A stretch of DNA of 6,588 nucleotides from Atribacterota bacterium (GTDB lineage: Bacteria; Atribacterota; Phoenicimicrobiia; Phoenicimicrobiales; Phoenicimicrobiaceae), in contig JAUVOA010000090.1 in NCBI GenBank assembly GCA_030599445.1, positions 1 through 6,588 on the forward strand. The letters are read 5' to 3'. Below are positions 1-5,139 of this stretch, one piece after another. Position numbers and translations under genes: made by a program. The number at the start of each line of letters is the position of its first letter. The stretch's first letter is position 1. The notes beneath the pieces are model-generated. The model did no database searches and had not been told where the DNA came from. It saw only the letters and a list, made by a program, of their open reading frames with translations.

Positions 1-1
1 T

Positions 2-148
2 CGGGTTGATGCATGTGTCACTTACGAGATTTGGAAAAAACTAAAAAAAGCAATGTTAGAAGTCTTTGATTCAGTAACCTTGGAAGATATGGTTAAAATA
101 CAAAAGAAGAAATTATCCAAGCAAAAAGATCGAATGTATTACATTTGA
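2..148 (+). CDS. Rrf2-family transcriptional regulator, CymR-like, C-terminal fragment
   Basis: Only the last 48 codons are present; the gene runs in from the left edge and ends with TGA at 146-148. The visible part has the Rrf2-family tail pattern: C-V-T-x-E-I-W, then a helix, then V-F-D-S-V-T-L-E-D-M-V. It ends in MYYI, very close in form to the end of Bacillus subtilis CymR as I recall it (EVLDSTTLEDL, ending in MFYI). CymR is a DNA-binding repressor of cysteine-metabolism genes that uses CysK as its sensing partner, and cysK starts only 40 bases downstream here, so cysteine-responsive control is the natural inference. The Cys in CVTYEIW falls where IscR has its third cluster ligand, but the region carrying the other ligands is outside the window, so an Fe-S regulator cannot be excluded. 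The DNA-binding domain is not visible. Confidence 0.75.
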   Translation, partial: RVDACVTYEIWKKLKKAMLEVFDSVTLEDMVKIQKKKLSKQKDRMYYI

Positions 149-188
149 TTGAGAGTTTGGTGATTAAAAGAAAAAAGGAGAGAATAAA

Positions 189-1112
189 ATGACTAAAATT
201 TTAAATGATGTAACTGAGTTAATTGGAAATACTCCCTTAGTAAAATTGAATAAGATAGCCAAGGATGTAAAAGCAAAGATTGTCGGAAAACTTGAATTTT
301 TTAATCCCTGTGGAAGTGTAAAAGACCGAATTGGAATAAATATGATTACAGAAGCAGAAAAAAAAGGTTTTCTGAAAAAAGATTTTGTAGTTGTTGAGCC
401 AACGAGTGGAAATACGGGCATTGCCTTGGCCTTTGTTTGTGCGATTAAGGGGTATAGATTAGTTCTCACGATGCCTGATACAATGAGTATTGAGCGAAGG
501 AAGATGCTTGAGGCATTTGGCGCTGAAATAATTTTAACTCCGGGTAGTGAAGGAATGAAAGGAGCAATTAAGGAGGCAGAAAGAATTGTGAAAAAGAATT
601 GTAAAGCATTTATGCCTCAACAATTTAAAAATCCTGCTAATCCTGAGATTCATCGGAAAACCACAGCTTTAGAAATTTGGAAAGATACAGATGGTAAAGT
701 GGATATTCTTGTTTCTGGAGTAGGAACTGGTGGGACAATAACAGGTGTAGCTGAAGTAATAAAAAAGAGAAAACCATCGTTTGAAGCTATTGCTGTTGAA
801 CCTACCAATTCTCCCGTTCTTTCTGGTGGAGAACCTGGTTCACATAAGATTCAAGGGATTGGTGCTGGCTTTGTGCCAGACGTTTTAAACAGGGACATAA
901 TTGATGAAATAATCAAAGTAACTAATGAGGAAGCTATGATTTGTGCAAGGCGACTTACTAAAGAAGAGGGGATATTTGCAGGTATTTCTTCAGGAGCAGC
1001 GGTATGGGCAGCAATAGAAGTAGCCAAACGGAAAGAAAATAAGGGTAAACTTATTGTTGTTATTCTTCCTGATTTAGGTGACCGTTATCTTTCTACTGAA
1101 CTTTTCCAATAA
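189..1112 (+). CDS. cysK: O-acetylserine sulfhydrylase (cysteine synthase A)
   Basis: This cytoplasmic PLP enzyme makes cysteine from O-acetylserine and sulfide. The 307-residue length is normal for the family. Visible landmarks are the N-terminal LIGNTPLVKL (11-20), the PLP Schiff-base Lys45 in NPCGSVKDR, the substrate loop TSGNTG (72-77), the MPDTMSIERR segment (95-104), the QQF motif (144-146), the phosphate-binding GVGTGGT (177-183), and the SSG (267-269) that normally contacts the pyridine nitrogen. All expected catalytic parts are present. Cys41, just before the GS of the PLP motif, resembles the PCSSVKDR form of plant enzymes rather than the common PGGSVKDR. The ATG is set by GGAG at 177-180, eight bases upstream. 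It is probably cotranscribed with the regulator ahead of it, since the 40-base gap leaves little room for a promoter. CysM or cystathionine beta-synthase are less likely because the protein is short and CysK-like throughout. Confidence 0.95.
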   Translation: MTKILNDVTELIGNTPLVKLNKIAKDVKAKIVGKLEFFNPCGSVKDRIGINMITEAEKKGFLKKDFVVVEPTSGNTGIALAFVCAIKGYRLVLTMPDTMSIERRKMLEAFGAEIILTPGSEGMKGAIKEAERIVKKNCKAFMPQQFKNPANPEIHRKTTALEIWKDTDGKVDILVSGVGTGGTITGVAEVIKKRKPSFEAIAVEPTNSPVLSGGEPGSHKIQGIGAGFVPDVLNRDIIDEIIKVTNEEAMICARRLTKEEGIFAGISSGAAVWAAIEVAKRKENKGKLIVVILPDLGDRYLSTELFQ

Positions 1113-1327
1113 TACTATAATACAAATATTAAAGATATACATCTATATGACATTTATATTCGTAATAACTTGTATTTAGGAGGTGGTGGAAATGTTATGG
1201 ATCATGGATGGCTCCGGTTGGGGCATAAATAATGAAAAATCTGCTCTTGGGAGCAAGTTAAGAGTATGAAGAAATGTGGTAGTGTAATTGTAATTTTTCG
1301 TGGTAAAAAAAGAAAGGAGACATCAAA
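1113..1327 (+). other. 215-base intergenic region, candidate leader of the DUF39 gene
   Basis: This gap lies between cysK and the DUF39 gene. Its first 65 bases are very AT-rich and include a perfect TATAAT at 1116-1121, without a convincing -35 box at the right distance. The middle contains a small ORF with a strong ribosome-binding site (listed separately) and two short hairpins. Hairpin one pairs GCTCC (1211-1215) with GGGGC (1220-1224), with one G-U pair. Hairpin two pairs TGCTC (1242-1246) with GAGCA (1251-1255). GCTCC at 1211 could instead pair with GGAGC at 1250-1254, giving a mutually exclusive fold. There is no T-run after either hairpin, so a classical attenuator is not shown. I do not recognise a T-box, SAM or other known riboswitch. 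The end carries the GGAG (1316-1319) of the next gene. Confidence 0.4.
1192..1269 (+). CDS. possible 25-residue leader peptide or small protein
   Basis: An ATG at 1192 opens 25 codons ending in TGA at 1267-1269. It follows an unusually strong Shine-Dalgarno stretch, AGGAGGTGGT at 1179-1188, which is better than those of most full genes nearby. The peptide begins MLWIMDGSGWG and ends SKLRV; it has two Trp, two Met and no Cys, so cysteine-codon attenuation is not supported. I do not recognise the peptide. It sits just before the gene for homocysteine synthesis and contains the short alternative hairpins of this gap, so a leader peptide is possible. It could equally be a decayed gene fragment or a chance ORF behind a purine-rich run. 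An 11-codon ORF in another frame starts at 1197. Confidence 0.35.
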   Translation: MLWIMDGSGWGINNEKSALGSKLRV

Positions 1328-2533
1328 ATGACTAAAACAATAACTGAAATTAATGAAAAAATATCAAAGGGAGATGTAGTTGTAGTAACGGCAGAAGAGA
1401 TAATTAATATTGTGGAGGAAAAAGGTGTTGAAGAAACAGCTCAAATAGTAGATGTAGTAACTACAGGGACATTTGGTCCGATGTGTTCAAGTGGGACATA
1501 TATCAATATCGGCCATGCAAAACCAAGAATAAAACTCGGAGGAGGGGCATGCCATTTAAATGATGTCCCGGCTTATTGTGGTTTTGCTGCGGTTGATATC
1601 TATCTTGGCTGTACAAATTTGCCTGAAGATGACCCTCGGAATAGAGTTTATCCTGGCAAGTTTGAATACGGAGGTGGACATGTAATTGAAGAGTTTGTCG
1701 CAGGTAAGGATATAAAACTTACTGCCACTGCCTATGGTACTGATTGTTATCCAAGAAGAAAACTGGAAACCTGGATAAACATTAAAGATGTTAATGAGGC
1801 AGTGCTTTTCAATCCGAGGAATGTTTATCAGAACTACAATGTTGCAGTTAATCTTTCTAATAAGCTTATATATACTTATATGGGTGCCCTAAAGCCTGGA
1901 TTAGGTAATGCTAACTATTGTAGCGCTGGTCAACTTTCTCCACTATTGAATGATCCGTTATATAAAACTATTGGAATTGGAAGTAAGATATTCCTTGGTG
2001 GCGGAGTAGGTTATGTTGCCTGGCAGGGAACGCAGCATAATCCGACAGCTAAAAGAAAGGATAACGGTACTACATGTGCCCCGGCAGGTACATTAGCTGT
2101 GATTGGAGATCTAAAACAGATGAAACCTGAGTGGTTGCTGGGAACAAGTTTCCAGGGGTATGGAACAACACTCACAGTAGGAGTGGGGATACCTATCCCT
2201 ATTATAAATGAAGAAATCTTACGCTATACAGCAGTTAAGGATAAAGACATCTATGCTCCCATTGTTGATTATAGTGAAGCATATCCACAGGTTAAACCAG
2301 GAGCCCTTGGCGAAGTCTCTTACGAGCAGCTTAAAAGCGGTAAAATCGTTGTTCAAGATAAAGAAGTTCCCACTGCACCACTTTCCAGTTATACAAAAGC
2401 AGTAGAGATTGCTGAAATTTTAAAAGATTGGATTAAGCAGGGACGGTTTTTATTAACTGAGCCTGTGGCATCACTGCCTGGGCCGGAGTCAGGGCTGACA
2501 TTTAAATTACTGAAAGAAAGACCGATTGAATAA
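1328..2533 (+). CDS. homocysteine biosynthesis protein, COG1900/DUF39 family (MA1821-like)
   Basis: This 401-residue soluble protein belongs to the DUF39/COG1900 family. In Methanosarcina acetivorans the homologue MA1821, with a NIL-ferredoxin (MA1822), is needed to make homocysteine from aspartate semialdehyde and sulfide. Family landmarks are GTFGPMCSSG (47-56), INIGHAKPRIKLGGG (59-73), YLGCTNLPEDDPRN (92-105), YGGGHVIEEFVAGK (114-127), YGTDCYPR (136-143) and FLGGGVGYVAWQGTQHNP (222-239). Cys53 and Cys140 are probably the two cysteines reported as sulfur-carrying in the archaeal enzyme, an assignment made from memory of the motifs. Other cysteines are at 75, 84, 95, 198 and 250. No CBS domains follow the core, although some homologues have them. 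The start is fixed by GGAG at 1316-1319. The ferredoxin-type partner follows directly, as in methanogens, which strengthens the call. Confidence 0.9.
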   Translation: MTKTITEINEKISKGDVVVVTAEEIINIVEEKGVEETAQIVDVVTTGTFGPMCSSGTYINIGHAKPRIKLGGGACHLNDVPAYCGFAAVDIYLGCTNLPEDDPRNRVYPGKFEYGGGHVIEEFVAGKDIKLTATAYGTDCYPRRKLETWINIKDVNEAVLFNPRNVYQNYNVAVNLSNKLIYTYMGALKPGLGNANYCSAGQLSPLLNDPLYKTIGIGSKIFLGGGVGYVAWQGTQHNPTAKRKDNGTTCAPAGTLAVIGDLKQMKPEWLLGTSFQGYGTTLTVGVGIPIPIINEEILRYTAVKDKDIYAPIVDYSEAYPQVKPGALGEVSYEQLKSGKIVVQDKEVPTAPLSSYTKAVEIAEILKDWIKQGRFLLTEPVASLPGPESGLTFKLLKERPIE

Positions 2534-2541
2534 CCAGTAAA

Positions 2542-2594
2542 AAGGTGTAGGGCTATAAGGAAAAGTTGTTTTCCTAATAATAGCCCTACATCTT
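2542..2594 (+). promoter_or_regulatory. large intercistronic hairpin between the DUF39 and NIL-ferredoxin genes
   Basis: The arms 2542-2556 and 2580-2594 pair over 15 positions, with 14 Watson-Crick pairs and one G-U. Inside them AGGAAAA (2558-2564) pairs with TTTTCCT (2569-2575) around a GTTG tetraloop, leaving only a 1 x 4 internal loop. The whole structure fills most of the 77-base gap and ends six bases before GGAG (2601-2604) of the next gene. No T-run follows, so it is not a standard intrinsic terminator. An mRNA-stability or processing element that sets the ratio of the two products is the likeliest role, but that is inference. Confidence 0.6.
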
Positions 2595-2610
2595 CAGATA
2601 GGAGAAGTAA

Positions 2611-3018
2611 ATGATTTCAAAAAGAATTGTTTTGAAATTTCCTCACAGGTTAGTTGACCAGCCAATTGTTTGTAACCTGGCAAAGTACTTTGATTTAGAA
2701 TTTAATATTCTAAAAGCATATATTATACCCAAAGAAGAAGGGCTTCTTATATTAGGCCTTTCCGGGGAAGAGGAAAACTATAATAAAGGAATAAATTATC
2801 TCAAAAAATTAGGGGTAATAGTTCAATCACTGTCACAAGGTATTATCCGGAATAGTACCAGATGTACCCATTGTGGCGTTTGTATAACAGTTTGTCCGAC
2901 CGAAGCCCTAGTTCTTGATACACATACCCGAAAAGTTCATTTTTACGAAAATAAATGTATTGCATGTGAATTATGTATACCCGCCTGTCCGTTAAGGGCA
3001 ATGGAGGTTCATTATTAA
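2611..3018 (+). CDS. NIL domain / two [4Fe-4S] ferredoxin protein, homocysteine biosynthesis partner (MA1822-like)
   Basis: The 135-residue protein has an N-terminal NIL domain (about 3-75, starting RIVLKFP), a fold also found as the ligand-sensing tail of methionine ABC transporters. A bacterial 2[4Fe-4S] ferredoxin domain follows: Cys85, 88, 91 and 95 (CTHCGVCITVCP), and Cys116, 119, 122 and 126 (CIACELCIPACP). All eight cluster ligands are present. In methanogens the homologue works with the DUF39 protein in making homocysteine, probably supplying electrons or handling sulfur. The adjacent gene order here is the same. The ATG has GGAG at 2601-2604. The stop TAA (3016-3018) shares its last base with the ATG of cysE, which implies coupled translation. 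A stand-alone ferredoxin is the alternative, but the NIL domain and the context argue against it. Confidence 0.9.
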   Translation: MISKRIVLKFPHRLVDQPIVCNLAKYFDLEFNILKAYIIPKEEGLLILGLSGEEENYNKGINYLKKLGVIVQSLSQGIIRNSTRCTHCGVCITVCPTEALVLDTHTRKVHFYENKCIACELCIPACPLRAMEVHY

Positions 3019-3764
3019 TGTTCAAGACTTTAAAAGAAGATATTCAAAATATATTTGCTAAAGATCCGGCAGCGAAGAACACATTAGAAGTAGTTCTTTG
3101 TTATCCTGGGCTTCATGCAATATGGCTTCACCGAATTGCCCATTGGTTTTACAGAAAGAAAATGTATACCATTGCGCGCATAATTTCGCATATTAATCGT
3201 CATATTACTGATATTGAAATACATCCCGGAGCCAAAATCGGAAGAAGATTTTTTATTGACCATGGTATGGGTGTGGTGATAGGTGAAACAAGCGAAATTG
3301 GGGATGATGTTCTGATGTATCAAGGGGTGGTTTTAGGTGGAACAAGTTTAGAAAAAAAGAAACGTCATCCAACTCTGGAAAATAATGTTGTAATTGGTGC
3401 TGGAGCAATAGTCTTGGGTGCAATAAATATTGGTGATAATTCAAGAATAGGTGCGGGTTCGGTGGTGGTTACTGATGTTCCTCCTGATGCAACAGTGGTA
3501 GGAGTTCCTGGCAGGATTGGTATGGGATTTAGTGCAAAGGAAATTCAAGCGTTAGAGCATGGCAAACTACCTGACCCTATAGCCGATGCTATTCGTTTTG
3601 TTATGAAAGAGCAAGAGAAGCTGAAGGAAAGGATTAAAAAATTGGAGAAATTAGAAAAAATTACCAAGCATATAGATAAACGAATAGAAAAGAGGAAAAA
3701 AGAAATAGAAAGTGTGTTTTTTAATAGAAGTAAAGAGGAGTTTAGTAAGGGTGAGGGAATTTGA
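3018..3764 (+). CDS. cysE: serine O-acetyltransferase
   Basis: CysE acetylates serine with acetyl-CoA to give O-acetylserine, the substrate of CysK. The 248-residue protein starts MFKTLKEDIQ, with the typical ALPHA-type opening LCYPGLHAIWLHRIAH (27-42). The left-handed beta-helix of hexapeptide repeats covers about 65-167. His82 (IDHGMG) and His117 (RHP) match the catalytic and substrate-binding histidines of the E. coli enzyme, and Glu67 stands at the place of its dyad Asp. GGT (107-109) and GVPGRI (162-167) are the usual CoA-site motifs. Residues 190-235 form a highly charged Lys/Glu helix, probably a coiled coil. The last four residues are GEGI; E. coli CysE ends similarly in Gly-Ile, the tail that inserts in CysK. 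I chose the ATG at 3018, which overlaps the preceding stop as TAATG behind GGAGG (3003-3007), over an upstream in-frame ATG at 2973. Confidence 0.95.
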   Translation: MFKTLKEDIQNIFAKDPAAKNTLEVVLCYPGLHAIWLHRIAHWFYRKKMYTIARIISHINRHITDIEIHPGAKIGRRFFIDHGMGVVIGETSEIGDDVLMYQGVVLGGTSLEKKKRHPTLENNVVIGAGAIVLGAINIGDNSRIGAGSVVVTDVPPDATVVGVPGRIGMGFSAKEIQALEHGKLPDPIADAIRFVMKEQEKLKERIKKLEKLEKITKHIDKRIEKRKKEIESVFFNRSKEEFSKGEGI

Positions 3765-3891
3765 TGAAAAAGGTTATCTGGAATATAATGTTACTATACC
3801 AATTCGTATGACTGTAGTGAACATTACTTTAACACTTCACTATTTAGGTCAATATGTGGAAAATATTCGCCATAAAAGAAAAACTATTTAG
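3751..3891 (+). CDS. possible 46-residue small protein overlapping the end of cysE
   Basis: A GTG at 3751 opens 46 codons ending in TAG at 3889-3891, overlapping the last 14 bases of cysE in another frame. GAGGAG at 3735-3740 lies ten bases upstream, inside cysE, a spacing that could work. The predicted peptide begins REFDEKGYLEYN and ends ENIRHKRKTI. It has a balanced composition, no Cys, and no clear signal peptide or membrane span. I do not recognise it. It fills over half of the gap before the permease gene, which is otherwise non-coding. The overlap fits operon packing, but an ORF of this size can arise by chance, so it is only a candidate. A 15-codon ORF at 3764 in another frame is less convincing. 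Confidence 0.35.
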   Translation: MREFDEKGYLEYNVTIPIRMTVVNITLTLHYLGQYVENIRHKRKTI

Positions 3892-3925
3892 AATAAAATA
3901 TTTAATTACATGTAGAAATATAAAA

Positions 3926-3959
3926 AAGGAGCAGAGTGTAACTATCTAAATTGATACTC
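3926..3959 (+). promoter_or_regulatory. displaced Shine-Dalgarno plus hairpin ahead of the permease gene
   Basis: The only good ribosome-binding site before the permease is AAGGAG at 3926-3931, 41 bases from the ATG, and the bases directly before the ATG (TTTAAAAAAACA) contain none. An in-frame stop (3952-3954) and the absence of other start codons rule out a longer protein. GAGTGT (3934-3939) can pair with ATACTC (3954-3959), with one G-U, enclosing 14 bases. If formed, the hairpin would shorten the effective distance to about 15 bases. This would make translation structure-dependent, but it is inference from a weak stem. Confidence 0.25.
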
Positions 3960-3972
3960 GTTTAAAAAAACA

Positions 3973-5001
3973 ATGAATATATTAATCGAATTTCTTGTAG
4001 TATTTAAAGAATATTTTATCGAAGTATTACCTTTTTTGATAATAGGATTTCTTTTAAGTGGTTTGATTCATGAATTTATTCCAGCGAAATTAGTGGAAAG
4101 ACACCTTGGTGGTAAAGGTATGAAACCTATTCTTTATTCTACCCTTGCCGGTACAATTCTTCCTATCTGCTGTATAGGTTCGCTTCCGATAGCATTAAGT
4201 CTACACCAGAAAGGAGCAAGACTCGGTCCTGTTTTAGCTTTTTTAGTAGCTACACCCGCTACCTCTATAACTGCCCTTATGGTTTGTTACGGCCTTTTGG
4301 GGTTAAAATTTACGGTATTCATATTTTTTGCCGTAATTTTAATGGGATTAATTATGGGCATTGTGGGCAATTTAATTAAGTTTTCTCTCCCTAAAGGATT
4401 GGCTAATCCTGCTTGCTGTCAGGAGAAGGAATTTACTAAAGATACTATCTGCGGGATGAATGTGGATGCGTGCAAAGGATTAAAAACAGAGTACCAAGAC
4501 GAGTATTATTATTTTTGTTCCCCTAATTGTCAGACGACTTTTGAAAAAGAACCGGAGAAATATATTAATGCTAAAAGGAATATAAAAAGAACTAAAAATA
4601 GATTAAGTTCTGTTTTTAAATATATATATTGGGATTTATTGAGAGAGATTGGACCCGAAATATTTTTAGGATTAGTATTGGCGGCCTTAGTGTCCACAAT
4701 TGCTCCGGTAGGGGAATTTGTAGGAAACTATTTTAGTGGCGGTCTTGGTTACCTGTTCGGTCTTATTTTTGGCTTGGCAATGTATATATGTTCTACTGCC
4801 AGTGTGCCATTAGTGCATGCTTTTATATCTCAAGGCATGAATATTGGAGCCGGTATGGTATTACTTATAGCAGGACCGGTTACCAGTTGGGGGACTCTTT
4901 TAGTCCTAAGAAAATCTTTTGGCTTTAAAACATTAATTTTATATTTAACCATTATTAGCATTTTGGCTCTCTCTTTTGGTTATATTTTTTATTTAATTTA
5001 G
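3973..5001 (+). CDS. DUF318/ArsP-like permease with central YHS metal-binding domain
   Basis: This is a 342-residue inner-membrane transporter of the permease superfamily that includes ArsP (organoarsenical efflux). About four membrane segments fall in residues 10-135 and about four in 225-342. Between them is a YHS domain (about 153-197): DTICGMNV with Cys160, then YYYFCSPNC with Cys182 and Cys186, and FEKEPEKY. A Cys pair at 148-149 precedes it. The two membrane halves resemble each other: ICCIGSLPIA (65-74) matches ICSTASVPLV (272-281), and ATPATS (93-98) matches AGPVTS (300-305). So the transporter looks like an internal duplication joined by a metal-binding linker. Membrane cysteines 66, 67 and 273 lie at equivalent places and suggest a thiophilic substrate such as a soft metal or metalloid; the substrate is not determined. 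The start is the only ATG available and has no close Shine-Dalgarno. A sulfur-related role is possible only by context. Confidence 0.8.
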   Translation: MNILIEFLVVFKEYFIEVLPFLIIGFLLSGLIHEFIPAKLVERHLGGKGMKPILYSTLAGTILPICCIGSLPIALSLHQKGARLGPVLAFLVATPATSITALMVCYGLLGLKFTVFIFFAVILMGLIMGIVGNLIKFSLPKGLANPACCQEKEFTKDTICGMNVDACKGLKTEYQDEYYYFCSPNCQTTFEKEPEKYINAKRNIKRTKNRLSSVFKYIYWDLLREIGPEIFLGLVLAALVSTIAPVGEFVGNYFSGGLGYLFGLIFGLAMYICSTASVPLVHAFISQGMNIGAGMVLLIAGPVTSWGTLLVLRKSFGFKTLILYLTIISILALSFGYIFYLI

Positions 5002-5029
5002 TCTGTGATAAAATGTAGATATATTTAAG

Positions 5030-5114
5030 AATAAAAAAGGGGGATGGTTCTATTTTTTTCTAGTCATTATTTTTAAAAGATGGTAAAAAAATAGAACCAT
5101 CCCCCTTTTTTATT
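5030..5114. repeat. perfect 30-bp inverted repeat, terminator or palindromic mobile-type repeat
   Basis: Arms 5030-5059 and 5085-5114 are exact reverse complements over all 30 bases, separated by a 25-base loop. Each arm reads A-tract, GGGGG, ATGGTTCTA, T7 from left to right on its own strand. As RNA the core GGGGGATGGTTCTA stem is followed by six U in the + direction, and the symmetric A-tract gives the same on the - strand, so it could terminate transcription both ways. Its length and perfection exceed a usual terminator. It may instead be a dispersed palindrome such as a MITE or a REP-like element mobilised by an IS200-type transposase. No transposase and no clear target duplication are seen here. 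Confidence 0.8.
5036..5111 (+). terminator. likely bidirectional intrinsic terminator after the permease gene
   Basis: Within the inverted repeat, the G5-containing stem (5038-5051 paired with 5093-5106) is followed on the + strand by a run of six T (5106-5111). It lies about 35 bases after the permease stop. The A-tract at 5033-5038 provides the equivalent T-run for the other strand. The long 25-base loop plus seven A/T pairs at the stem top is less typical of terminators. The next gene begins only 29 bases after the T-run. Confidence 0.5.
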
Positions 5115-5139
5115 GAATCATAAAAGGAGGGCATCTATT

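Noticed and set aside
164..469. 101-codon ORF on the - strand over cysK
   Set aside because: It is antisense to a clearly conserved enzyme, has no ribosome-binding site, and its composition is that of the reverse complement of coding sequence.
1197..1232. 11-codon ORF MDHGWLRLGHK in the DUF39 leader
   Set aside because: It shares the ribosome-binding region of the 25-codon ORF at poorer spacing and has no supporting feature.
1242..1255. Terminator after cysK (TGCTC/GAGCA hairpin)
   Set aside because: The stem is only five pairs with no T-run and is far from the cysK stop, so it is not a credible terminator.
2208..2405. 65-codon ORF in another + frame inside the DUF39 gene
   Set aside because: It lies wholly within the conserved DUF39 frame, with no separate ribosome-binding site or recognisable motif.
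2973..3017. Longer cysE start at ATG 2973, adding 15 residues
   Set aside because: The extra residues overlap the ferredoxin C-terminus and lack family similarity. MFKTLKEDI at 3018 matches normal CysE starts and has GGAGG and a TAATG overlap.
3084..3444. Two - strand ORFs opposite cysE
   Set aside because: They are rich in His, Pro and Leu as expected from the reverse of hexapeptide-repeat codons, and show no family features.
3764..3811. 15-codon ORF (MKKVIWNIMLLYQFV) overlapping the cysE stop as ATGA
   Set aside because: Too short and without a clear ribosome-binding site; the 46-codon frame across the same bases is the better candidate.
5113..5139. TTG start at 5113 for the methyltransferase-like gene
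   Set aside because: It lies inside the inverted-repeat arm, upstream of the gene's own AGGAGG; GTG at 5140 has ideal spacing.
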